A stretch of 64,000 nucleotides of DNA, taken from contig NZ_CP081485.1 of assembly GCF_023617305.1 (NCBI RefSeq), forward strand, positions 858,501-922,500. The letters are read 5' to 3'. Position 1 is the stretch's first letter, and every line of letters begins with the position of its first letter. Shown here piece after piece: positions 27,972 through 37,200 of this stretch. Origin of the DNA: Methanobrevibacter sp. TLL-48-HuF1 (GTDB lineage: Archaea; Methanobacteriota; Methanobacteria; Methanobacteriales; Methanobacteriaceae). The notes beneath the pieces are model-generated. The model was not told the DNA's origin. It saw only the letters and a list, made by a program, of their open reading frames with translations, and did no database searches. Both the position numbers and the translations under genes were made by a program.

Positions 27972-28721
27972 ATGAAACAGATAATGGAAGAAAAAGCCCA
28001 AAATTATAAAAATGGAAAAATAACCGATGTTACAGAAAATGTTGTTAAGGATTCCACCATAACATTAACAATAAACAATAAAATCAAACGCAGCCTGTCT
28101 GCAATTGAAGATTCCCTTAAAGAATTTGCCGTCGGTTATCTATTTAATGAAAATATGGTAAAAACATTAGAAGACATAGAAAAAATCGAAATTGACGGAA
28201 ACAAGATTAATGTAGAAATTAATGATACTCTGCTTAAAACAAAAGAAACTGTTTTGTGTTCTGATTCTGCAGGGGGCTGGAGAAGTAAAATAAACAATAT
28301 TGAACCTGTAACTTCCAATTTTCAGGTAAAATCTGATGAGCTAATTGAGAGAATTGAAGAGCTGAAAAATAATGCACAAATCTGGCAGGCAACTGGAGGA
28401 ACACATGTGGCAGGAATTGTTTATAAAGACAATTTCATTGTAAAAGAAGATGTAAGCAGACATGTAGCTGTAGATAAAGTAATTGGATATGGAATATTAC
28501 ATGATTATGATTTAAGCAACTGTTATGTAATTTACAGTGGCAGAATGCCTGCAGATATGGTAATAAAAATAGTCAGAGCTGGAATACCTGTACTTGCATC
28601 AAATGCTGCTCCAGCATATTCAGGATGTGAAACAGCTAAAAAAGGAAATGTAACTCTTGTTGGATTTTTAAGAGGTCAGAGATTTAATGTTTACAACAAT
28701 AAAAATAGAATAATATTCTAG
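27972..28721 (+). CDS. fdhD: Formate dehydrogenase sulfurtransferase FdhD
   Basis: 249 residues. FdhD passes sulfur from a desulfurase to the pterin-bound metal and is needed to make formate dehydrogenase active. Signatures are clear: ATGGTHVAGI, EDVSRHVAVDKVIGYG, SGRMPADMVIKIVRAGIPV and SNAAPAYSGCETAKK. The CxxC sulfur-transfer loop of E. coli FdhD appears here as C96-S-D-S99, with only one Cys. The gene is divergent from the ABC importer, sharing a ~100-bp control region, and so may respond to the same signal. It lies well away from fdhCAB. It converges on hxlB with eight bases between stop codons. Confidence 0.92.
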   Translation: MKQIMEEKAQNYKNGKITDVTENVVKDSTITLTINNKIKRSLSAIEDSLKEFAVGYLFNENMVKTLEDIEKIEIDGNKINVEINDTLLKTKETVLCSDSAGGWRSKINNIEPVTSNFQVKSDELIERIEELKNNAQIWQATGGTHVAGIVYKDNFIVKEDVSRHVAVDKVIGYGILHDYDLSNCYVIYSGRMPADMVIKIVRAGIPVLASNAAPAYSGCETAKKGNVTLVGFLRGQRFNVYNNKNRIIF

Positions 28722-28729
28722 AGTTAAAA

Positions 28730-29320
28730 TTACTCTAAAACAGTGTGTCTTGATTTCAAATCGCTTTCTGTCTGATGCATTTTTTCCATTAGCTCAGAAA
28801 CAATTGCATCTAAAAATACTAAAGTAGTTAACTCAAAAGCAGTACCTAAAGGAGTTAAAGAAGTATAATTTCCATATATCTGACGTTTCATATAATTTTG
28901 ATCATCTACTTCCTTTTTAGTTCTTCCTTTAACAAGCAAATAACCGTCAGCTAACTGACCAAGAGTTGATTCAGGATATGAAGTAACAGCCAATACTTTA
29001 GATCCTCTATTTTTTGCAATTCTGGCTGCAGACACAATAGTATTAGTTTCTCCAGAACCGGAAATAGCTATAATACAGTCATCATCATAAATAGCTGGAG
29101 AAATAGTTTCACCAACCACATAAGAACTAATTCCCAAATGCATTAATCTCATTGCAAAAGCTTTAGCTGCAAGACCTGATCTTCCTGCACCAGTTACAAA
29201 AACATTTTTTGAAGTCATTATAATATCTTCAAATTCATTGATAGCATCTTCATCTAAAAATTCTTCAGCACAAACAATATTATCTAAAATAGCTTTAATT
29301 GAACTTTTCATCAATTCCAT
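28730..29320 (-). CDS. hxlB: 6-phospho-3-hexuloisomerase (SIS domain)
   Basis: About 196 residues. The enzyme interconverts hexulose 6-phosphate and fructose 6-phosphate; in archaea the ribulose monophosphate route run backwards supplies ribose phosphate. The SIS fold is shown by NVFVTGAGRSGLAAKAFAM and CIIAISGSGETNTIV, and LTPLGTAFELTTLVFLD near the end is typical of HxlB. I prefer the ATG at 29320; a TTG at 29329 would add three residues but has no spacing for a ribosome-binding site. No hexulose-phosphate synthase partner is visible in the window. It is divergent from the regulator gene at 29394. Confidence 0.88.
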   Translation of the reverse strand: MELMKSSIKAILDNIVCAEEFLDEDAINEFEDIIMTSKNVFVTGAGRSGLAAKAFAMRLMHLGISSYVVGETISPAIYDDDCIIAISGSGETNTIVSAARIAKNRGSKVLAVTSYPESTLGQLADGYLLVKGRTKKEVDDQNYMKRQIYGNYTSLTPLGTAFELTTLVFLDAIVSELMEKMHQTESDLKSRHTVLE

Positions 29321-29368
29321 TCTATCCAATTCCCAAAATATATTATCAAATCAATATTATTAATTATG

Positions 29369-29381
29369 ATTACAACTTTAT
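29369..29381. promoter_or_regulatory. Palindromic TATA element between hxlB and the regulator gene
   Basis: CTTTATATATAAT reads as a TATA box on both strands in a gap of about 70 bp. For the plus-strand gene it lies only ~20 bp before the ATG, which predicts an essentially leaderless transcript. Confidence 0.45.
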
Positions 29382-29393
29382 ATATAATTAATT

Positions 29394-30263
29394 ATGAAAC
29401 TCAAAAGCAAAGGCATCATCAATTTAGACATAAACGGTGAGATTTATGACTATAAATTATATCAAAGTCTGAATTCATTAGCCAAAACAGGGTCTCAGCG
29501 AAAATCAGCTAAAGAATTAAATATATCACATACGGTTTTTAATAGAAGATTGCTCAAAGCTGAAGACAAGTTAGGAGTTAAAATTACTCGAAAACAGGGA
29601 AATGGTACTTTATTAACTCCTGCAGGCAAATCCTTACTTGAAGAGTATAAAAAATACCTGATTCAAATAGATAAAACTTCTGAAATCAATATCTGCGGCG
29701 GCCATATCAGTACAGGGCTTTTGGAAAGTATTGATGCTCCTTTTAATGCCAATATATACAGCAGCAATGATGAAGATGCATTTAAACTAGCTAAAAGAGG
29801 AGTTGTGGATTTATTAACATTAGATGATCCATTAATAGCTTTTGAGAGAGATTTAAATATGGTTCCAATAGCTTATGATTATCTGGTTTTAATATCCAGT
29901 CCAGATTCCAAACCCATTAAAAGTATTCATGAACTGGAAGGACTGGATTTTGTAAATGTTCAGGGTTCCGCTCAAAGACTGGCCTGGAATACATTAGAAC
30001 ATTATGATATCGATTATAACATTAAAACAAAAGTAAATTCACAATTTGATGCATTTAAAATAGTCAGAAATTCTGAAAATTTATATAGTTTTTTAAATGC
30101 CAGTTATTTCAAAGGAAATGACATCTTAAAGTTTGATACAAGACATATCATCAGTTTAATAAAAGTAAATGATGAAAAAGAAGAACTGGACCAATTCATA
30201 AAATATTTATTAACTGATGGACAAACAGCTATTAAAAATCAGGGATTTATCCCAATGGATTAA
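29394..30263 (+). CDS. LysR/ModE-like transcriptional regulator with a substrate-binding-type effector domain
   Basis: 289 residues. A winged helix-turn-helix lies at about residues 23-75 (GSQRKSAKELNISHTVFNRRL...LGVKI...LLTPAGK), close to LysR and ModE N-termini. It is followed by a periplasmic-binding-protein-like effector domain (VPIAYDYLVLISSP, VNVQGSAQRLAWN). No ribosome-binding site is seen, fitting a leaderless mRNA from the adjacent TATA element. It lies beside Mo/W genes (importer, FmdE, fdhD), so an oxyanion- or pterin-responsive role is attractive, but the effector cannot be identified from sequence; hxlB, its divergent neighbour, is another candidate target. Confidence 0.78.
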   Translation: MKLKSKGIINLDINGEIYDYKLYQSLNSLAKTGSQRKSAKELNISHTVFNRRLLKAEDKLGVKITRKQGNGTLLTPAGKSLLEEYKKYLIQIDKTSEINICGGHISTGLLESIDAPFNANIYSSNDEDAFKLAKRGVVDLLTLDDPLIAFERDLNMVPIAYDYLVLISSPDSKPIKSIHELEGLDFVNVQGSAQRLAWNTLEHYDIDYNIKTKVNSQFDAFKIVRNSENLYSFLNASYFKGNDILKFDTRHIISLIKVNDEKEELDQFIKYLLTDGQTAIKNQGFIPMD

Positions 30264-30273
30264 AAGTTTTCAA

Positions 30274-30281
30274 ATGCCCTA
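30274..30281. repeat. Target-site duplication, left copy
   Basis: ATGCCCTA immediately before the left inverted repeat; identical to 31640-31647. Confidence 0.9.
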
Positions 30282-31639
30282 GGCTCTGTCAAGGACTTTG
30301 GTGATTTGAATTTTTAATTTTTAATTTCAAAAAATTTTTTAAATGCTTTTTTGGGTTTTATTTTTTAAAATAAGATAGTAAATTTAATATATTAAGTGGA
30401 GCTAATATATTAATATGAATAAAGACAATACAAAAGCTCCATGTTCTATATTGGAGGATAAACAACTTAAACTTTTCGATTTTTTTGAAGAATTTTCTGA
30501 ATATGAATCTTATGGGGAGAAATTAAGCAATGGATGTTTAAATTCGGATGATAATTTAATTAGGCTTACTAAACATGGTAATTTTTATTTTAAATATAAA
30601 TATGCATTTTGTCCTGATTGTTATTCCTCAAATGTTGTTAAAAATGGGAATTATGTTCGTAAATTGTATTTTTTAAATGTTGGAGAACAAAAATGTATTA
30701 TTCAGAAATATAAATGTAAAAAATGTGGTAAAATTTTTTATACTGATATTAAATCTATTGTTGATGAAAATTGCAATATTACAAAGCCTGTAATAGAATA
30801 TATCAATGAAATATACTCTGTTTCTGGAAATAGTATTTATAAAATTCAGTATATGCTCAAAAGATTCTTCAATGTAGATATTTCACATCAAAGTATTGAA
30901 TCTTGCATAATATCTGATGAAAATGATGATATAAGTGTGAATGAATCTTATTCTGGATATTATTTGTTTGATAGTCTTTGGACTAAAATTAACGGTGTTT
31001 GGAACTATTTTTTAGTCTTATTTGATGTTAAATTGAATTCTGTTGTTTCTATGGATCTGGTGGAATCAGAGGATATTGGAACTATATATAAGTTTTTAGA
31101 TGATTCCCTACGTAATCAGCCTAAGATTTGTATTGTATCTGATTTAAAAGATGAGTATCATCCAGCAATTGAAAAAGTTGGGGTTAGACATCAATTCTGT
31201 ATGTTTCACACAAAACAAAAGATAAACAGGAACATTAGAGAGGATAAAAAAAGAAATAATTATTCTGATGAAGAATTGGAATACTTAAATTATTGTAAAC
31301 AATTAGTTTTTGATGTTTTAGATGCTAATGATTTAGAATCTGCTAAAAAAGGTAGAGATTATCTTATTAGTATACAAAACAATTTGCCGAAAGTTATTTT
31401 TAATTTATTGTGGTTTTTCATCATTCCTTACTTTAAAACAATAACATTTCATCTTGAAAATAGTAATGTTCCAACTACAAGTAATAAAATTGAAAATTTC
31501 TTTCAAAAAGTTTTCCCTAAGCATATTAAAAAAACATTAAGAACTTTTGAAGGAGCTAGGACAAGATTTTCTCTCAAAACCAAATACTGGGTGCAGAGAA
31601 ACTTCCGAGGCATTCATCACCAAAGTTATTGACAGTGCC
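30282..31639 (+). mobile_element. ISM1-like insertion sequence, complete, with perfect 8-bp target duplication
   Basis: The element is 1,358 bp with ~24-bp terminal inverted repeats (30282-30305 and 31616-31639; 21 of 24 positions match). Both ends share GGCxCTGTCAA and ACTTTGGTGAT. ATGCCCTA flanks it on both sides. M. smithii ISM1 is known for ~29-bp inverted repeats and 8-bp duplications but is shorter (about 1.18 kb), so this is a relative or group member rather than ISM1 itself. It landed 18 bp past the regulator stop codon and breaks no gene. Confidence 0.88.
30415..31632 (+). CDS. DDE transposase of the ISM1-like element
   Basis: 405 residues. An N-terminal zinc ribbon (CPDCYSSNVVKNG ... 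CKKCGKIFYTD) is followed by a DDE core: D in YYLFDSLWTK, D in CIVSDLKDEYHP and E in TSNKIENFFQK. A CMFHTKQ motif follows the second Asp, as in MULE-type and related transposases. The frame is intact; its stop codon lies inside the right inverted repeat, so the repeat encodes the last residues. There is no obvious Shine-Dalgarno directly before the ATG. Together with the perfect target duplication this suggests a recent insertion. Confidence 0.88.
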   Translation: MNKDNTKAPCSILEDKQLKLFDFFEEFSEYESYGEKLSNGCLNSDDNLIRLTKHGNFYFKYKYAFCPDCYSSNVVKNGNYVRKLYFLNVGEQKCIIQKYKCKKCGKIFYTDIKSIVDENCNITKPVIEYINEIYSVSGNSIYKIQYMLKRFFNVDISHQSIESCIISDENDDISVNESYSGYYLFDSLWTKINGVWNYFLVLFDVKLNSVVSMDLVESEDIGTIYKFLDDSLRNQPKICIVSDLKDEYHPAIEKVGVRHQFCMFHTKQKINRNIREDKKRNNYSDEELEYLNYCKQLVFDVLDANDLESAKKGRDYLISIQNNLPKVIFNLLWFFIIPYFKTITFHLENSNVPTTSNKIENFFQKVFPKHIKKTLRTFEGARTRFSLKTKYWVQRNFRGIHHQSY

Positions 31640-31647
31640 ATGCCCTA
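31640..31647. repeat. Target-site duplication, right copy
   Basis: ATGCCCTA directly after the right inverted repeat. Confidence 0.9.
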
Positions 31648-31783
31648 AGGAAATAAAAATTTAATTAAACATACAAAAGTTATTTTTGTATTTATACTGA
31701 AAAATTTATACCAAATTAACCAAAAATTTTTTAAAAATCATAAAATAAACAATAAATAGACTAATAAAAAAGGAGAAAATAAT

Positions 31784-32698
31784 ATGGCAAAAAACAGAGA
31801 TTTACTATCTATTGGACATTCTGCATTAGATTATATCATTAGAGTACCAGAGTTTCCTAAAGCTAATTTTTCAGCACCAATAAACGATATGAAAACATTT
31901 AATGGAGGTGCTGCGGCTAATGTTGCACTTGTTGGAGCCAATTTAGGTTTAAAAACATCACTTGTTTCTGCAGTAGGTGGAGACTTTAAAAAATCCAATT
32001 ATTATGAAATAATGGAAAGTTTAGATGTAGATACCGATTCATTAATTATAGTTCCAGGAGAAACTAGTCCTACAGCATTTGTTTTAACTGATGAAAATGA
32101 TGATCAAATTAGCTATTTCTACTGGGGAGCTGCTAAAGAATTTGCATCAAGTAAAGTACCTAAAAATGCAATATCCAATGTACAGGCCGTTCATTTAGCT
32201 ACTGGTGATCCTCACTTTAACTGGAAATGCAGTGAAGAAGCAAAAAGACAGGAGTTACTTGTTTCTTTTGACCCTGGTCAGGATCTTGGAATGTACGATA
32301 CAGATAAATTAAGAGACGTTATTACAAATACTACCATCCTTTTTGGAAACCATTACGAAATTGAAAGAATATTGGAATCATTAGAAGTGGATTTAGATGG
32401 ATTAAGAGAAATTGGTCCTAAAATCATTGTAAAAACCTGCGGAGCTAATGGAAGTGAAATCTATTCAAACAATGATAAAATCAAAGTTGATGCCATTGTT
32501 CGTGAAGCTGTAGATCCTACCGGAGCTGGAGATTCCTATAGAGCTGGATTTTTATCAAGATTCCTAAATGGGGAATCACTTGAACAATCTGCCAAATTTG
32601 CATCATCAGTATCTTCTTTTATTGTAGAAGAACAAGGATGTCAAACCAACATGCCTACTTTTGATGATGCATTTGACAGAATGAGTGAATTTTATTAA
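31784..32698 (+). CDS. PfkB-family sugar/nucleoside kinase
   Basis: 304 residues. Ribokinase-fold signatures: FNGGAAANVALVGANLGL near residue 39 and the catalytic/anion-hole motif DPTGAGDSYRAGF near 247, whose Asp is the base. It resembles the archaeal branch that includes the Methanocaldococcus nucleoside kinase MJ0406, so a nucleoside such as inosine or cytidine is more likely than ribose, but the substrate is not fixed by the motifs. AAGGAGAAAATAAT precedes the ATG. It stands alone, 137 bp after the ISM1-like element, and is followed by thiC after 184 bp. Confidence 0.88.
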   Translation: MAKNRDLLSIGHSALDYIIRVPEFPKANFSAPINDMKTFNGGAAANVALVGANLGLKTSLVSAVGGDFKKSNYYEIMESLDVDTDSLIIVPGETSPTAFVLTDENDDQISYFYWGAAKEFASSKVPKNAISNVQAVHLATGDPHFNWKCSEEAKRQELLVSFDPGQDLGMYDTDKLRDVITNTTILFGNHYEIERILESLEVDLDGLREIGPKIIVKTCGANGSEIYSNNDKIKVDAIVREAVDPTGAGDSYRAGFLSRFLNGESLEQSAKFASSVSSFIVEEQGCQTNMPTFDDAFDRMSEFY

Positions 32699-32882
32699 TC
32701 ACTCTTTTTACTTATTTTTTTAAAATAAACTTTACACATATCAACTTTTTTTGAATTAAACTCAATCATATTAATTTAAATACTATTACAGTAAAAGAGA
32801 ATAGTATCAATCAAAAATGATAAGTTTTTAAAACTTATTTGATAATTTTAAAAATTATTTGACTAAATTAATGTGATGACCT

Positions 32883-34181
32883 ATGACACAGATAATGGAT
32901 GCAAAAAAAGGTATTTTAACTGATGAAATGAAACACGTAGCTGCAAGGGAAAATGTTTCTGAAGAATTCATTTTAAAATCAGTAGCTAACGGAACAATAG
33001 TAATTCCGTCTAATGTAAACAGAGACATCGAAGCTTCAGGTATTGGTGCAGGACTTAGAACAAAAGTAAACGCAACCGTTGGAACTTCAACTGATATTGT
33101 TGACTTTGATGAAGAAGTTAAAAAAGCACAAATTGCAATTGACCATGGTGCAGACTGTTTAATGGAATTGAGTATTGGTGGAGATTTAGATGTAATCAGA
33201 AGAAGAGTTCTTGATATGTCTCCATTACCAGTAGGTTCAGTGCCAGTTTATCAGGCAGCTATTGAAAGAATCAGAAAAGACGGTTCCGTAATTTATATGG
33301 AAGAAGAAGATTTATTCAAAACCATCGAAAAACAGGCAAAAGACGGTATTGACTTCATGGCAATTCACAGCAGCATCAACATCGAAACTCTAACCAGACT
33401 CAAAAGACAGGGCCGTGTAACCGGACTTGTATCCCGTGGAGGATCATTTATGTCCGGATGGATTGTTGAAAACGAAAAAGAAAATCCCCTATACTCAAAC
33501 TTTGACTATGTTTTAGAAATTGCTAAAGAACATGATGTTGTTCTTTCACTTGCAAATGGTATGAGAGCAGGATCAATTGCCGATTCAACAGACAGGGCTC
33601 AAATCCAAGAACTGATTATTTTAGGAGAATTAATCGACAGATCCCGTGAAGCAGGAGTACAATGTATGATTGAAGGCCCCGGACACATTCCAATTAACGA
33701 AATTCCAACAAATGTTATGATCCAGAAGAAAATGTGTTCCAATGCTCCTTTCTATATGCTCGGACCTATTGTATGTGATGTAGCGCCAGGTTATGACCAC
33801 ATAGTATCTGCAATTGGTGCAGCATCTTCTGCAAAAGCAGGAGCAGATTTCATCTGTTATGTAACTCCTGCAGAACACCTTGCTCTTCCAGACCCTAATG
33901 ATGTAAAAGAAGGAGTAATTGCAACAAAAATAGGAGCATATGCCGGTGATTTAGCAACTGGTACAATCGACGGTTCACAAGATTTAGCTATGGCTGAAGC
34001 TCGTAAAAAACTTGATTGGGAAGCACAATATGCATGTGCAATGTTTCCGGATGTTGCACGTGCAAAAAGAGACCAAAGACCTCCTGAAGATTCAGATGCA
34101 TGTACCATGTGTGGAAATTACTGTGCAGTAAAAATAGTAAACGAATGGTTGGACAAATCTGACAGCGATATTTTAAAATAG
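32883..34181 (+). CDS. thiC: Phosphomethylpyrimidine synthase ThiC
   Basis: 432 residues. ThiC is a radical SAM enzyme that rearranges aminoimidazole ribotide into the thiamine pyrimidine. The C-terminal cluster motif is C-x2-C-x4-C (CTMCGNYC), as required. Other signatures: [43 protein letters not shown] and [14 protein letters not shown]. Length fits the short archaeal/anaerobe form lacking the long N-terminal domain of bacterial ThiC. The start has GTGATGACCT just before ATG. The 184-bp leader region has no recognisable TPP riboswitch; an AT-rich hairpin (AAGTTTTTAAAACTT) is all I see. Confidence 0.96.
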   Translation: MTQIMDAKKGILTDEMKHVAARENVSEEFILKSVANGTIVIPSNVNRDIEASGIGAGLRTKVNATVGTSTDIVDFDEEVKKAQIAIDHGADCLMELSIGGDLDVIRRRVLDMSPLPVGSVPVYQAAIERIRKDGSVIYMEEEDLFKTIEKQAKDGIDFMAIHSSINIETLTRLKRQGRVTGLVSRGGSFMSGWIVENEKENPLYSNFDYVLEIAKEHDVVLSLANGMRAGSIADSTDRAQIQELIILGELIDRSREAGVQCMIEGPGHIPINEIPTNVMIQKKMCSNAPFYMLGPIVCDVAPGYDHIVSAIGAASSAKAGADFICYVTPAEHLALPDPNDVKEGVIATKIGAYAGDLATGTIDGSQDLAMAEARKKLDWEAQYACAMFPDVARAKRDQRPPEDSDACTMCGNYCAVKIVNEWLDKSDSDILK

Positions 34182-34207
34182 ATTTTCATATCTATTTTTC
34201 TTTTTTA
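34176..34207 (+). terminator. Hairpin terminator of thiC
   Basis: 8-bp stem AAATAGAT / ATCTATTT around the stop codon, followed by TTCTTTTTT. Confidence 0.65.
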
Positions 34208-34229
34208 AGAGAAATTTAATAATATATAA

Positions 34230-34261
34230 AAAAAGAAAGTAAGAGAATTGAGAATTCTCTT
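34230..34261 (-). terminator. Hairpin terminator of the giant ALP 5 gene
   Basis: AGAGAATT / AATTCTCT (34242-34249, 34253-34260) with a 3-nt loop; on the minus strand followed by CTTACTTTCTTTTTTT. Confidence 0.65.
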
Positions 34262-37200
34262 TAAGGACTGATTTTTATTGTGTTTCCTGTTTGGAAGTCA
34301 TTCCAGTAGGAAGTTATAATGTATTCACCAGCCATTAATCTGATTCCTAAGCTTGCAATACCATCTTTATTAGTAACTTTGTGATAGAAGACACCATTTA
34401 CGTTAAATGATACATTTTGGTTAGCTAATGGTTTACCTTGACCATCTAAAGTTAAAGCAGTAAAATTGCTGCCGTCAAGGTACTTCATAGAGAGATCTTT
34501 AGTTACTAAAGTTGGCATGACAGTTATGTTGTTAGCTCTTTCTTCACCGGTTGCCGGGTTGTAAGCTGTTATAACATATGATTTTGGATCTAATCTGATG
34601 CCTAAACCAGCTGTACCGTTTTCATCAGTTACGCGGGTGTAGAACACACCGTTAATGTTGAATTTAACAGTTGTGTTTGCTAATGCTTTTCCGTTGCTGT
34701 CTAAGAATTTAGCTACATATTTTGTTCCGTTACAGAAGTATAATGTAGTGTCGTTTCCAAAGACAGTGTTTTTAATAGTTACTGTTGCATTAGCTGTTGC
34801 TTTATCATGGTCTTTGGTTCCGTTAAATACAGCATTTACTTTGTATTCGTTAGGAACTAATCCGATACCCATGGAAGCTGTACCGTTTTTATCAGTTGTT
34901 TTAGCATAAACTTTGCCGTTTACTGTGAAGTAAACAGTTGCGTTAGCTATTGGGTTTCCAAATGCGTCAACAAGTTTAGCTGTGAGATTTTGAGCACCTT
35001 TGAAGTATTTTACAACATCGTCCATTGTTAAGGTGGTTTTAGTGTTTTTATTAACTGTTATTGTTCCGTTAACTATCATGGAGTCGTATTTAGCATCTCC
35101 TGTGTAGAAGGTTACTACTTTGTAGGTTCCTTCATCTAAACCAGGAATAATAACTTTAGCAGTACCGTTAGTGACTGATCCTTTGTAATCTGTACCGTTT
35201 ATTGTTACAACTACACTACCGGTTCCGTCTTTAGGAGTAATAACAGTAATTGTAGCATTTTCACCTTTAATAATATCTGCAATATCAACAGTCATATTAT
35301 AATCAGACACTTTAGAAACAGTAAATTTAGTAGTATTTTCACTTGATAAGTATTTATTATCACCTAAATAAACTGCTTTTACATCATAAGTTCCATTAGC
35401 TAAACCAGCTACTTTAATAGAAGCCATACCATATTTAGTTGTTACATTATAAGATTTACCACTAATGTTTACAGTTACATTTCCAGTAGCATCATCAGGA
35501 ACAGCTATATTAATAACAGCCTCATCACCCACTTTAATATCACTAACAGCAACATTTACAAAAGAACCTACTTTAGAAACAGTGAATTTAGTAGTATTTT
35601 CACTTGATAAGTATTTATTATCACCTAAATAAACTGCTTTTACATCATAATCATTAGCAGCTAAGTTAGAAATAGTTAAGACACCTTTTTCATCAACAAT
35701 AGCTACATTATAAGATTTACCATTAACAACAACAGTAGCTACACCTAAAACTACATTAGGAACAGCAATGTTAATAACAGCATCTTCACCAAATTTGATA
35801 TTATTAGCTGTGACATTTACAGCTGAAGGCATTTTAGCAACAGTTAAAGTAGTACTGTTTTCACCTTCAGTATATTTGTAATTTCCATCATATTTAGCTG
35901 TAATTGGATAAGAATTAGCTACCAAATTAGATAAAGTTAAAGAACCTTTACCATTATTGATAAGAACAGTATAAGATTTACCGTCAATAGTTACAGTAAC
36001 TAAACCTGTAACATCCTCAGGAACAGCTATATTAATAACAGCATCTTCACCAACTTTAATATTATTTACTGAAAGGATTACTGTTGAATTCCATTTACTT
36101 ACATTGAATGATGTTTTATTTTCACTAGGCAAATACCTAATATCTCCAGCAAAATTAGCCACCACATCATAAGTTCCAAAAGCTAAACCCTCAATATTTA
36201 ATTTAGCAATACCCCTTTCAATAGCGACAGTGTAATTTTTATTATTAACTGTAAAAATTACATTACCTGCAGCATTAGACGGTAATTTAGCTATAATTTC
36301 AGAACTGTCATCGACATTGATATTTTTAGCCTCAACAGTCATATTAGGATTTGTTTTAGCAGGATTTAATACATACAAATGACCATCATTTGATGTGAAA
36401 TAAATACTTCCATCTTTATCCATTGCAGGACTTCCTGTTATACGACCACCATATCCAAAAGACCACATTAAAGTTCCATTTTTATCTAAAGCAGATAATG
36501 AACTTGCAGAACTTGCAGTAAAACAATAAACTACGCCTTCTGCATCAACTAACATATGATTTGGCTTTAAACTAGAGTTTACTAAAGAAATATCTCCTGT
36601 TAATTGATTAAACTTGTAGATTCCCTTATATGTAGACACATATAAAACATTATTTATATTATCCAAAGCCCAAGATTTTACTGAATCTGGCAAGGTAGTA
36701 TTCCACAAAACCCCATTAGAAGTAAGGGCATAAATTGCCTTTGGATTACCAGAATATGAAAAAACAACATTACCATTACTAAGAGGGCGTACCTTATTCT
36801 CACCAACACCTGCATAATTAGCAAGTACAACTCCAGATGTTGAATTAACACAATAAAGTCCCTTATCTGAATTAATCCATATATTTCCTTGTTTATCCAT
36901 AATAGGAGCAGAATTTAAAGGAGAAACATCAAGAAGAGATTTGTAAGAATAATCATAACCCCCATCAGAACTATAATGAGTGCTATTATAATATTTAACA
37001 ATAGGTACAAAACCTCCATCATATTCGTATTCACCTGCAACATAAATATTACCATCTTCACCTATCATAGGTTCATATACACTAGAAGCTTGGAAAATAT
37101 TTGCACCAGTAGCTGTTCCAGTAGTTGCATTTAATACAACTAATTTATTACCTTTAACTGGTGCGATAAGATAACCTTTACTATCTAAAGCTAAACCTCT

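Noticed and set aside
28719-28737. Bidirectional terminator between fdhD and hxlB
   Set aside because: A 6-bp stem is present but there is no T-run on either side, so I did not list it as a terminator.
32699-32882. TPP riboswitch upstream of thiC
   Set aside because: The conserved CUGAGA and ACC motifs of the THI element are absent; only AT-rich hairpins are seen.
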